Below the pieces are notes generated by a model. The model was not told where the DNA came from, did no database searches, and saw only the letters and a program-made list of their open reading frames with translations. Both the position numbers and the translations under genes were made by a program. Source: Candidatus Neomicrothrix sp. UBA2974 (GTDB lineage: Bacteria > Actinomycetota > Acidimicrobiia > Acidimicrobiales > MedAcidi-G1). From it: a stretch of 64,000 bases of DNA. Positions 43,427 through 51,268 of the stretch are shown here, piece after piece; position 1 is the stretch's first letter, and every line of letters starts with the position of its first letter. Location of the stretch: NCBI GenBank assembly GCA_002348705.1, contig DEAU01000007.1, positions 42,526-106,525 of the forward strand. Direction: 5' to 3'.

Positions 43427-43842
43427 CGGTTGTCTGTGATCCCCAAAGTTCTGACCACTGCCGTCCCTGTCAGCAATAGGTCACCATTGGATCGAACGAG
43501 TCGCACATCGCACTCTGCGGTGGCCTCCTCGGACCCTTCGGCCACCGCTGTCACAACTCCCGAAGCCTCAATGTGATCGCCTTCAAAGACGTTTGCAACG
43601 AATCTGACCTTGAGGCGCTTAATGGAATCGGGACCCGCCCAAGCGGTAAGCATGTTGGCGACGTATCCGACATTCAGAGGACCTTGGTTGATCCTCAGGT
43701 GGTGACCGGCTTCAACGTTGTCCGAAGGTTCAAAATGGATCGGATTGGGGTCACGGAGTATGGCGGCCATAAGCGCCATGCGTTCAGGAGTGACTGGGCC
43801 GTGAGACCAGGTGGGAATGGGATCTCCGATCATGACGCTCAA
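43423..43842 (-). CDS. MaoC-like dehydratase with intact hydratase-2 motif
   Basis: A 139-aa hot-dog protein. The catalytic motif ILRDPNPIHFEPSDNVEAG keeps the D-x-N-x-x-H arrangement of MaoC/R-hydratases, followed by INQGPLNVGYVANML. It would hydrate or dehydrate an enoyl-CoA. I use the TTG at 43842, overlapping the stop of the gene before it (TTGA) with GAGGAG eight bases upstream; ATG 43833 is in frame. With the next gene it forms a two-subunit MaoC pair, as in ChsH1-ChsH2 or HadAB-type dehydratases. Its stop overlaps the convergent CocE-like stop. Confidence 0.8.
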   Translation of the reverse strand: MSVMIGDPIPTWSHGPVTPERMALMAAILRDPNPIHFEPSDNVEAGHHLRINQGPLNVGYVANMLTAWAGPDSIKRLKVRFVANVFEGDHIEASGVVTAVAEGSEEATAECDVRLVRSNGDLLLTGTAVVRTLGITDNR

Positions 43843-44297
43843 CTGGACGTCTCCTCTGCACTTGGTTCGGTTCGCAAGAAGAGCCAGGTATTCGTTGCGC
43901 AAGCAGCAATCCCTCCCGAATCAGACAGTTCGATTGCGAAAACGACGGCGTCGAATGTGCCAGCTTGCTTTCCTTCTTTACGGTCGACGGAAAGTATTTG
44001 ACCTTGGGCCTGGTACTCGACACCTTCTTCGAGAGTCCTGAAAATCTCCCAGTCGTACTCGCCGGCTCGGACAGCGTCAGCCGATTCAGCGCCGCACAGA
44101 TCAAAGATCTCCTGGTAGTTGAGCCCGACTGCAGCCAGGGGAGCGTGGAAGAGGAAACTTGGATGGGCGTAAACGGAGGAGGAGTGGTGTCCTGCAGTCG
44201 CCTCCGTGAGGAGGTAGTTCTCCCAATGCTCAATCTTGTAGGACCCAGGGGGAAACCTGTATCCGACAAGCTCTTGAACCTTTTCGATAGGAAGCAC
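43839..44297 (-). CDS. MaoC N-terminal / FAS1-like dehydratase subunit
   Basis: A 152-aa hot-dog protein of the N-terminal MaoC type: KVQELVGYRFPPGSYKIEHWE, AHPSFLFHAPLAAVGLNYQE, then EYDWEIFRTLEEGVEYQAQG. It lacks the catalytic D-x-x-H motif, which is supplied by the second subunit encoded immediately after it, so the two make a heteromeric hydratase. The GTG start is divergent from the SnoaL-like gene at 44375, with about 80 bases between. Confidence 0.77.
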   Translation of the reverse strand: MLPIEKVQELVGYRFPPGSYKIEHWENYLLTEATAGHHSSSVYAHPSFLFHAPLAAVGLNYQEIFDLCGAESADAVRAGEYDWEIFRTLEEGVEYQAQGQILSVDRKEGKQAGTFDAVVFAIELSDSGGIAACATNTWLFLRTEPSAEETSS

Positions 44298-44374
44298 AGT
44301 TATAGGGTCCCGGGTTCGAGTAATGGTGAATTTCGCAGATATCAGTTGGTTTAGACGACAATCAGAGGAACAAG

Positions 44375-44902
44375 ATGACCGATAAGGAACGTCATTCTGA
44401 CAGTGTGCAGATGCTTCTTGACGAGCGGGAAATCTGGCGCTTGATGGTTGAGTACTTCGACGCAGTTGATGCTCTAGAGCCCAAACGCGCCGTTCAGATC
44501 TTCAGCGACGACGTTACCGGAGACTTCATGACAGGTCGCGTCTACACGGGTCGCGATTCCATCGAAAGAGCACTATCCAAGATCCTCCTGCAGTATGAAC
44601 ATACGAGCCACCACATCACGAACCATCGAGTCGAGATATCGGGGGATGATGCCACTGCGTGCACCTGGATCTACGCCTTTCATCGGATGTTCGAAACCAA
44701 TGACGTTTGGCATCTTTGGGCTCGTCACGTTGACGAGTTGAAACGTATAGATGGTTCCTGGAAGGTTTCGAAGAGGGTGCTTGCTGCGATTGATTCAGAG
44801 CCTCGGTGGGCTGCGATCAAGCCCGATTGGTACTACGGCCACCCGGGCCGTTGTGATCGTGATGTGGTCAAAGCGCAGTTGATTCGAGATTCTGGCCAAT
44901 AG
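44375..44902 (+). CDS. SnoaL-like protein
   Basis: A 175-aa NTF2-like protein: LLDEREIWRLMVEYFDAVDAL, DDVTGDFMTGRVYTGRDSIER, HHITNHRVEISGDDATACTWIY and a C-terminal KRIDGSWKVSKRV strand. It is one of five SnoaL-fold coding sequences in the window. GAGGAA precedes the ATG. The SDR gene follows 10 bases after its stop, so they form an operon with the ligase, reductase and FMN enzyme downstream. Confidence 0.8.
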   Translation: MTDKERHSDSVQMLLDEREIWRLMVEYFDAVDALEPKRAVQIFSDDVTGDFMTGRVYTGRDSIERALSKILLQYEHTSHHITNHRVEISGDDATACTWIYAFHRMFETNDVWHLWARHVDELKRIDGSWKVSKRVLAAIDSEPRWAAIKPDWYYGHPGRCDRDVVKAQLIRDSGQ

Positions 44903-44912
44903 AGAGCACCTC

Positions 44913-45728
44913 ATGAGCACTGTTGATTGGTTCAGCGTTAAGGACCGGGTTATCTGGGTCACCGGTTCATCAAGGGGAATAGGCTTAGGCGTAGGTAGAC
45001 ATCTCCTAGAACAAGGCGCCAGGGTGGTATTCCATTCGCGCAACATCGAGTTGTTGAACGATCTGGTGGCCGACCTGGGTGGTTCTCCCGAAGTAACGGC
45101 TGTCTCATGTGATGTTCGAGATCCAGAGCAGGTGCGAGATGCCGTTGCCGAGATCGGTCAGGCGCATGGGAAGTTGGACGGCCTAGTAGCCAACGTGGGG
45201 GGAGCGGCCTTCGCGCCAGCTGCAGAAACCGAGCCAGCTCAATGGGCGAAAATGCTGGACCTCAACTTGTCAGCAGCGTTTTATTGTGCTCAGGCGGCCC
45301 GACCTTTGCTCAAGGGATCCGAAGCGGGGTCGATGGTGCTGGTTGGTGCGGTAGCTGCCATTAATCCAACACCGATGTTTGCTGCTTACGGTGCTGCGAA
45401 AGCTGGTGTTGAACATCTGGTGGGAAGCTTGGCTGCTGAATGGGGTCCCGATATTCGCGTTAACGCTGTTTCGCCTGGGTTGATATTGACCGAAGGTTCT
45501 TTGGCTGCCGTCTTTGGAGGTTCGAAAGACCTTGCAGACCGCGCTGGTGTTACGACCGCCGTCGGTCGCTTGGGTCTGCCATTGGATATCGGTTTGGCCT
45601 GTCAGTTCCTTCTTTCTCCGGCATCGGCCTTTGTTTCTGGAGCAGTTCTCAAGATCGACGGCGGTCCTGTAGAAGGACCGACACAGAGAATCCTTTCTGC
45701 CGTTCGATCGTTGGCAGACGGTGATTAG
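44913..45728 (+). CDS. SDR-family oxidoreductase
   Basis: A 271-aa classical SDR: WVTGSSRGIGLGVGRHL, NVGG in LVANVGGAAF, serine in GAVAAINPTP region and the dyad Y-G-A-A-K (AAYGAAKAGVEHL). C-terminal ASAFVSGAVLKIDGGPVEG is normal. It may act on a hydroxyacyl-CoA intermediate. It lies between a SnoaL-like gene and a CaiC-like ligase gene on the same strand with short gaps. Confidence 0.87.
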   Translation: MSTVDWFSVKDRVIWVTGSSRGIGLGVGRHLLEQGARVVFHSRNIELLNDLVADLGGSPEVTAVSCDVRDPEQVRDAVAEIGQAHGKLDGLVANVGGAAFAPAAETEPAQWAKMLDLNLSAAFYCAQAARPLLKGSEAGSMVLVGAVAAINPTPMFAAYGAAKAGVEHLVGSLAAEWGPDIRVNAVSPGLILTEGSLAAVFGGSKDLADRAGVTTAVGRLGLPLDIGLACQFLLSPASAFVSGAVLKIDGGPVEGPTQRILSAVRSLADGD

Positions 45729-45747
45729 AGAGCCCGTCGGTTGACCA

Positions 45748-47268
45748 ATGTCTGATACAAGACTCTCGGTTTCTCTTGGAGAACTCCTCGCATCTCGAGT
45801 TGCTAGCTCTCCAGAAAAGGCTTTTCTTGAGTCAGATCAGGGTTCTTTGACCTACAAAGAGATAGAAGAAAGATCAAGATGGATCGCCGAGAACTTGTCT
45901 GCGGCTGGTGTTCGCAGGGGCGACAGCGTGGCCACCATGGTGCACAAAACAGATCAAGCCCTAGCTCTGTGGTTTGCCTGTTCCAGAGCTGGTTTTGTTG
46001 AGGTTCCGCTGAACGTTGAGCTCAAGGACGAACTCTTGGTCGATGCCATCAAGGGTGCAGATTGTTCCATCATCGTTGTGGGTGACGACCCCGTGGCCGA
46101 GCAGCAGCTGGAGTTATTGCAGGAGAGGCTTCCTCCAGTGTTCGAGATCGAGAGCCTGGAGGAGGCTGGAGGGGCGTTCGGATGCATTGATCAACCCCTA
46201 AGGACCGATGAGGTCTCATTGATTCTGTATACGAGCGGCACGACGGGCCGTTCGAAAGGGGTCAGACTTAGCGAGCGCATGACCATGCGGTTGGCCTGGT
46301 CGATCATTGATCACGTTGATCTCAACAGGGAAGATGTGCTCTTCACCGTGTTTCCGCTTCATCACATAGCGGCTCGGTTCGTTTCAGTAGTCGCCGCCAT
46401 GCTGATTGACGGCAAGGTGGTGATCCGCGAAAAGTTTTCTGCAAGCCGGTTCTGGGAGATCTGTTCCGACCATGGGGTAACGGCGATCCACTACCTCGGA
46501 ACTCTTCCAATGATGCTTTGGAATCAGAAACCCATTCTTAGACAGGAGAAGAACTCGGTAAGGGTCGCCTATGGAGCTGGGATGCCGAAAGAGATTCAAG
46601 AAGACTTCGGTGAGAGGTTCGGTCTCGAGATATTTGAACTTTATGGCTCGACAGAACAGGGCGTTGTAGCAATGTCGAGTCGAGGTTCCTCAAAGATTGG
46701 TACATGCGGGAAACCAGTTGCTGATGTCGAAATGGAGATTCATGATCCCGAGGGAGGCCGGTGCCCAACTGGCGTCGTAGGGGAGATCGTCGTTCGCAAC
46801 AGCGACCCTGGAATATTTTTCGACGGTTACCACGGTATGCCGCAGGCAACAATCGAAGTCTGGCGAGATCTCTGGTTTCGGACCGGAGATGCAGGTTTTG
46901 TCGACGAGGAGGGATATCTCACATTTACCGGCCGGTTAACCGATTCAATCCGTCGACGAGGAGAGAACATCTCGGCTTGGGAGGTGGAAAGGGTTCTCGT
47001 AGAACACTCAGACGTTGATGAGGTTGCAGTATTCGGGGTGCCGTCAGACCTTGGTGAGGAAGAGGTGATGGCAGTTGTTGTCGGCGACGGGCTCAACCTT
47101 CAAGACCTCTGGGAGTTTGCGACAAGGAAGCTTCCCGGCTATGCCGTTCCGCGCTATATGAGACTTCAGGGCGAACTTCCGAAAACGCCGACAGGAAGAG
47201 TCCAAAAACACCAGTTGACTGGTGTTGATGGGGAAACAAGCGAGTGGACACCCGGACTAAGTCGGTAG
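45748..47268 (+). CDS. Acyl-CoA synthetase, CaiC-like, with Arg at the A10 lysine position
   Basis: A 506-aa adenylate-forming ligase: LILYTSGTTGRSKGVRLSE, LYGSTEQGVVAMS, DLWFRTGDAGFVDEEGYL and RLTDSIRRRGENISAWEVE. Arg484 in TPTGRVQKHQL replaces the usual catalytic lysine, with a lysine three residues later. It shares the IRRRGENIS-WEVE segment with the ligase at 40025, so the two are probably paralogues. It overlaps the reductase gene by 25 bases. Confidence 0.87.
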   Translation: MSDTRLSVSLGELLASRVASSPEKAFLESDQGSLTYKEIEERSRWIAENLSAAGVRRGDSVATMVHKTDQALALWFACSRAGFVEVPLNVELKDELLVDAIKGADCSIIVVGDDPVAEQQLELLQERLPPVFEIESLEEAGGAFGCIDQPLRTDEVSLILYTSGTTGRSKGVRLSERMTMRLAWSIIDHVDLNREDVLFTVFPLHHIAARFVSVVAAMLIDGKVVIREKFSASRFWEICSDHGVTAIHYLGTLPMMLWNQKPILRQEKNSVRVAYGAGMPKEIQEDFGERFGLEIFELYGSTEQGVVAMSSRGSSKIGTCGKPVADVEMEIHDPEGGRCPTGVVGEIVVRNSDPGIFFDGYHGMPQATIEVWRDLWFRTGDAGFVDEEGYLTFTGRLTDSIRRRGENISAWEVERVLVEHSDVDEVAVFGVPSDLGEEEVMAVVVGDGLNLQDLWEFATRKLPGYAVPRYMRLQGELPKTPTGRVQKHQLTGVDGETSEWTPGLSR

Positions 47269-48227
47269 TCGTTTTGGGCGCCGGCGCCCTCGGCTCGCTC
47301 TACGGCGCCTGGATGGCTCGCGCTGGCCTAGATGTCACGTTGGTAGCTCGGGAGCCGCATGTCAGAGCAATAGAAGCTGATGGGCTAACCGTCATTTCTT
47401 CTAGTGGAAAGGCCGTGCTACCCATTCGATCCGTATCGGATCCGAGCCTTGCTGGTGACGCTGACCTCTTGGTTCTTGCCTGTAAGTCTTTTGATACCCA
47501 GGAACTTCTCGACAGCTGGTCTGGGCAACCGAAATGCGCATTCTCTGTTCAGAACGGAGTTGGTCAGGCTACGGAACTCGTCAGACGTTATGGCGGTAGT
47601 GCCCTCGGCGCGGTGTCCATGGTCGGTGCGACTATGTCCAACCCTGGGGAGATCCTGCACACTTTTGGCGGAGCCACTTACCTCGGCGACCTACCAACCA
47701 GTTACGAGAGATCGGCAGAGCGGGTAGGTGAGGCCCTTTCGACCGGCCTAGAAGTAGTGGTCTCGTCGGACATCAGATCTGTTCAGTGGTCGAAAGCCGT
47801 CCTTGCCGTCGCGGCTATGGGCGTTGTTGGTCTTACTCGTCAGGAGTACCACAGAGTCTTTCTTCAGCCAGACAGTCGTGCCGTATTTCTCGAACTCGTT
47901 CGGGAGGCCGCATCGGTGGCTGCTGCAGACGGCGCGGAGTTAGTCGACCTGCCGGGACCTCTTGGGGTGGCCAGCTTGTTGTCACTAGCTGACGACCTAG
48001 CGATGGAGCGGCTAGAGGGTATTGGCCAGGAAATGGTTCAGTCGGGTGCGACCAGCGTGCGAGTGTCGATCTTGCAAGCTTTAGACCGACAACGTCCGCT
48101 TGAAGTTGATGCAGTTTTTGGAGAAGTCGTTTCGGTGGCCCACATGCATGGCCTCAAGGTTCCACTTATCGAGAATGTCACCAAGCTTCTAGCGGCGGTT
48201 GACTCAGCGATCCGAGGTGATTTGTAA
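47244..48227 (+). CDS. Ketopantoate reductase-family (ApbA/PanE-like) protein
   Basis: A 327-aa NAD(P)-dependent reductase with the nucleotide motif VVLGAGALGSLYGAWMARAG at the N-terminus, KSFDTQELLDSW, and SVQNGVGQATELVRRYGG. The C-terminal helical domain contains the family lysine region SDIRSVQWSKAVLAVAAMGV. In catabolic clusters such enzymes reduce 2-oxo acids other than ketopantoate. It starts (GTG) inside the ligase gene and ends in a TAATG overlap with the FMN enzyme. Confidence 0.85.
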   Translation: MDTRTKSVVVLGAGALGSLYGAWMARAGLDVTLVAREPHVRAIEADGLTVISSSGKAVLPIRSVSDPSLAGDADLLVLACKSFDTQELLDSWSGQPKCAFSVQNGVGQATELVRRYGGSALGAVSMVGATMSNPGEILHTFGGATYLGDLPTSYERSAERVGEALSTGLEVVVSSDIRSVQWSKAVLAVAAMGVVGLTRQEYHRVFLQPDSRAVFLELVREAASVAAADGAELVDLPGPLGVASLLSLADDLAMERLEGIGQEMVQSGATSVRVSILQALDRQRPLEVDAVFGEVVSVAHMHGLKVPLIENVTKLLAAVDSAIRGDL

Positions 48228-49432
48228 TGAAGCTAGGTGTCCTTGCCCGGATGTTGGACCTGCGACCGAGAGGGCTGAGAGGTCTCGCATCGGTTGATGA
48301 CTTCGAGCGTGCGGCCAACCGGAAACTGCCGCGTATCGTCTCGGACTTTGTGTCTGGTGGCTCCGACTGTGAAACCACAGTTCAGAAAAACCTTTCAGCT
48401 TTCGACCAGATCGAGTGGGCGCCCCGCTATTTGAGCGATGTTTCTGACCGGTCGGTCTCAACAGAAGTCTTTGGGGAACCACTGAAGCTCCCGGTGATGT
48501 TGTCTCCAGCTGGTCTAGCCAGTCTGGTTCACAGAGATGGAGAACTCGCAGCAGCGAAGGCAGCGGAAAGAGCAGGGACAGTCTTTGTCGTCTCGACTGC
48601 TTCCAGCTTTTCTCTTGAAGCAATATCTGCTGTGACTACTGGCCGTTTGTGGCTTCAGGTCTATCTTTGGAAGAGTCGTGAAGTCGTTGGTGACTTGGTG
48701 AAGAGAGCTAAAGCAGCCAACTATGAAGCTCTTGTTTTGACGGTAGACGTCCCCGTAGTGGGTAAGCGAGTTCGTGATATCCGCAATGGCATGGCTATAC
48801 CGCCGCGCATCCGGCCCAGCAGCGTCCTGAATGTGCTTCGGCGGCCGAGATGGCTTGCACACTTGTTGGCCGGACCAGATCTTACTTTTGGATCTCTTGT
48901 TGGAGCAGTGGATCCCGAAGGGCAGGAAAGCATTGCCGCCTATGTAGATCGAGAGCTCAGTAACGCCGCTGCGACGTGGGAAGAACTCACATGGCTGCGC
49001 GGTATCTGGAAAGGTCCTCTTCTGGTCAAAGGGATCGTTGCTGCGGAAGATGCCAAGGAGGCATTGCGACGGGGTGCCGATGGGATCATCGTCTCCAATC
49101 ACGGTGGGCGACAACTGGATAGTTGCCCGGCATCTATAAACGCGTTGCCCCGCGTAGTTGAGGCAGTTGGAGATCGCATTGAAGTTTTCATGGATGGCGG
49201 GGTTAGGCGTGGAAGCGATGTGCTCAAGGCGAAGGCCTTGGGAGCGAGAGCCGTTTTCGTGGGACGTCCCTGGTTCTGGGCTCTAGCTGCTGGAGGGCAG
49301 GACGGTGTTGAGAGGATGCTTGGGATATTTTCGGAAGAGATTGATCGGACCCTTGCCCTTGTGGGTTCGCCCAACTTTCACACCGTTAGCGATTCCAACA
49401 TTTGGGGGCACGAAGGAACCGTGCCGGAATAG
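48227..49432 (+). CDS. FMN-dependent alpha-hydroxy acid dehydrogenase
   Basis: A 401-aa TIM-barrel flavoenzyme of the lactate/mandelate dehydrogenase and glycolate oxidase family: LPRIVSDFVSGGSDCETTVQ, VMLSPAGLASLVHRDGELAAA, LWLQVYLWKSREV, and the catalytic SNHGGRQLDSCPASINALP, with DGGVRRGSDVLKAKALGARAVFVGR for FMN phosphate. It oxidises a 2-hydroxy acid to the 2-oxo acid. The preceding reductase gene overlaps it, so the pair may interconvert a 2-hydroxy/2-oxo acid. MftD-like enzymes are a possible alternative, but no mycofactocin genes are seen. Confidence 0.87.
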   Translation: MKLGVLARMLDLRPRGLRGLASVDDFERAANRKLPRIVSDFVSGGSDCETTVQKNLSAFDQIEWAPRYLSDVSDRSVSTEVFGEPLKLPVMLSPAGLASLVHRDGELAAAKAAERAGTVFVVSTASSFSLEAISAVTTGRLWLQVYLWKSREVVGDLVKRAKAANYEALVLTVDVPVVGKRVRDIRNGMAIPPRIRPSSVLNVLRRPRWLAHLLAGPDLTFGSLVGAVDPEGQESIAAYVDRELSNAAATWEELTWLRGIWKGPLLVKGIVAAEDAKEALRRGADGIIVSNHGGRQLDSCPASINALPRVVEAVGDRIEVFMDGGVRRGSDVLKAKALGARAVFVGRPWFWALAAGGQDGVERMLGIFSEEIDRTLALVGSPNFHTVSDSNIWGHEGTVPE

Positions 49433-49448
49433 TGAAGTTGCTGTTTGG

Positions 49449-49988
49449 CTATTCCACTAGTTGAGCCGTTACAAGGTCAACGACAGATTTCGCCAGAACT
49501 GCCAACTCCGGTTGGTCGAAATTCGAGACAGGATGCGGTAGTAGCGCAGTGGGGAAACTTTCCGCTCCGAGTGTCGGGCTCACAGAATCGACGACCTCCT
49601 GGAAGGGTTCAGTTATTAGGAGCGATGTCGGGACGCCGAGCCGCTCCATCTGGATCGCATCGTGCAGACTGCACGCGGTGCACGCACCTCAATCACCTAT
49701 GCCTGTGATGACCATTCGTGATCGTGCGGCGACAGATTGAGCAACATCTGCCTCAAGCGGTTTACCTGCCGATGATTTCGAAACGATTTCAACGTTTGCT
49801 ATCGGAAACCGGTCTTCCAAAAGGGACGCCAATTCGGTGAGGAGTTGTTTCGCTTTTGGCTTCCCATTGTCGATTAGTGAAAGTGTGAAAGGTTCGGAGG
49901 GAACAGACCTCAGCGCAGGAACAAAGTCCTCCAGTTGATCCTCCTCGTAATCTGGCCTTAGCACGATGGATATCTCGCAGCTAGACAT
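49449..49988 (-). CDS. UGSC-family selenoprotein with U-G-A-C motif (UGA at 49689-49691 read as Sec)
   Basis: Read through an in-frame UGA this is a 179-aa protein. The N-terminal half runs to SRMVITGIGD, then Sec100, then GACTACSLHDAIQMERLG, and continues to VPTSLLITEPFQEVV and a C-terminal LAKSVVDLVTAQLVE. This matches the UGSC family, in which selenocysteine or cysteine sits before G-S-C; here the motif is U-G-A-C with one more cysteine at +6. The two halves stay in the same frame with 13 codons and no start or ribosome site between the UGA and the next methionine. A SECIS-like hairpin begins 13 bases after the UGA. ATG 49988 has GGAGG five bases upstream (ATG 50000 is possible), and the gene overlaps its partner's stop. 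The biochemical role of the family is not established. Confidence 0.88.
49661..49691 (-). promoter_or_regulatory. UGA Sec codon with downstream SECIS-like hairpin (UGSC protein)
   Basis: On the mRNA, UGA (49691-49689) is followed by 13 bases and then CGUGCA, loop GUC, UGCACG (49675-49661): a perfect 6-bp stem. The loop region UGCAGUCUGCAC closely resembles the apical part of the E. coli fdhF SECIS (UGCAGGUCUGCAC). The G of the loop is the 20th base after UGA. Just before it GGUGC-GU-GCACC could form a competing hairpin. Confidence 0.83.
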
Positions 49989-51054
49989 CGCTGCCTCCAA
50001 TGGTTTCTGAGTGCCCGGTCTTGGCTACTAAGCGGCTTGTTGCTCTGGAATGTTGTACCGGTGCCCATGCTGGCATATAGGCACACCATCCAGCACCTGG
50101 TCCACCTGCTGTAACCAGAAGAATGTCGGTGGGGCTAGGAACGGTAGGGAGCAGACCGTCTGCCTCCGGAATCATGTTGTGAGCGCTTCCTACTTCAAGA
50201 AAGACTCCTGCCGCTTCTAGCTCTTCAGCTGAGATTCGACTGTGTTCAGCCAAGAAGGACCTGATATCGCCTTTTGACCAACCTTCACGGCTAAGCAACT
50301 CACGAGCCTCATAGCCAAGAACGACTGCAACCTGAGCTCCCTTGCCGACGCTGAAGGTGGCAGGACATCGCATTGCCGAGGCGATAGTCAGGAGCCAACC
50401 TTTCGGGTCCGGGTTCAGGTGATTGGCGATCTGACGAGGCCCTTCTGCGGCTAAAACTGTGACCGAGGTCCTATTGGGGGCCGCCCCCAGTTCTTTGGCG
50501 AAAGTCGGCCATCCTTCTGGTGGCTGTGTCTCGGCGACGACCATCGAGTACTTCCCGGGGTGTCCGATAGATGAAGCATCCATCATTCCGGTCTTGGCAC
50601 CAAAGACGTTCATGGCGACCAAGCGGACTGCTCGTCCAATCGAAGCGTTAGCTCGGTTTCCGCTTCCTAGGGCATTATTGAGGTGGAAGAAACCAAGTTC
50701 TTCGACGAGCGGGCCGCTGACAATGAGGCACAGTGCCGCTCCACCTGTAGAGCTCATTGCTGCATGAGCATTGAATTCAGGATCCAGGATTGCCTCAAGT
50801 GCGGCTACAACAACCGGGAAGTATTCGGCCTTGCAACCAGCCATCACGCTGTTGATGGCTGCCTTCTCAGCGGTGAGGTGACGATCGCGCTCAGAGACTG
50901 AGCCAAGAATGTCGTCGGCTTCCAAGCCAACGATTGCGAGGAACTCCTCAACCAGTTCAGGTGTGGGCGGGACTATCGGAAGACCATCTGTCCAGCCACG
51001 GTCAAAGAAGTATTCGACGGCGTCGGTGGTCGAAAGATTGAGCTGTTCAGCCAT
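49981..51054 (-). CDS. Conserved protein forming an operon with the UGSC selenoprotein
   Basis: A 357-aa cytoplasmic protein that I cannot assign to a characterised enzyme. Visible segments are VEYFFDRGWTDGLPIVPPTP, RDRHLTAEKAAINSVMAGCK, GGAALCLIVSGPLVEELGF, AVRLVAMNVFGAKTGMMDA and TAGGPGAGWCAYMPAW. Cysteines are at 74, 109, 230 and 324; Cys74 and Cys324 lie in the most conserved-looking segments and could contact the selenoprotein. The ATG at 51054 has GAGGA upstream; a longer open frame to 51129 would run into a palindrome. Its stop overlaps the start of the UGSC gene by eight bases, so the two are made together. A reductive or thiol-based role is inference. Confidence 0.72.
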   Translation of the reverse strand: MAEQLNLSTTDAVEYFFDRGWTDGLPIVPPTPELVEEFLAIVGLEADDILGSVSERDRHLTAEKAAINSVMAGCKAEYFPVVVAALEAILDPEFNAHAAMSSTGGAALCLIVSGPLVEELGFFHLNNALGSGNRANASIGRAVRLVAMNVFGAKTGMMDASSIGHPGKYSMVVAETQPPEGWPTFAKELGAAPNRTSVTVLAAEGPRQIANHLNPDPKGWLLTIASAMRCPATFSVGKGAQVAVVLGYEARELLSREGWSKGDIRSFLAEHSRISAEELEAAGVFLEVGSAHNMIPEADGLLPTVPSPTDILLVTAGGPGAGWCAYMPAWAPVQHSRATSRLVAKTGHSETIGGSDV

Positions 51055-51122
51055 GTTCTGGGTTCCTCGGGCTAACTGCCGGATAGGCCCATTTGGGACT
51101 GTAACACTCTCCCGACTCTGAT

Positions 51123-51144
51123 TGACCAACCGGTTGGTTGGTCA
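51123..51144. promoter_or_regulatory. Strong 9-bp-arm palindrome between the selenoprotein operon and IpdAB-like copy 2
   Basis: TGACCAACC (51123-51131) and GGTTGGTCA (51136-51144) are exact inverse arms separated by GGTT. It lies 69 bases upstream of the UGSC-partner gene and 125 bases from the divergent IpdA-like gene. Length and symmetry suit a TetR-type repressor controlling one or both operons. No regulator gene is adjacent. Confidence 0.6.
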
Positions 51145-51268
51145 CTATTGTCGTGGTTCCGACTAGCGAAAATATCTTTTGAGAGTCCTTAAAAACAAGG
51201 TTTCCAGCGATCGCCGGCCTTGATCAGAAAACCATTTTTAATCTAAAAGAGACAAGGAATTTCTTGGC

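Noticed and set aside
43423..44297. A frameshifted single MaoC gene
   Set aside because: Each part has its own start and stop with a TTGA overlap and a GAGGAG ribosome site, and two-subunit MaoC enzymes are well known.
44305..44335. A tRNA T-arm-like string (GGGTTCGAGT)
   Set aside because: No acceptor, D or anticodon stems can be formed around it.
49449..49649. A separate 66-codon gene downstream of the UGA in the UGSC gene
   Set aside because: No ribosome site precedes it, and the 13 codons between the UGA and this ATG carry the family motif G-A-C-T-A-C.
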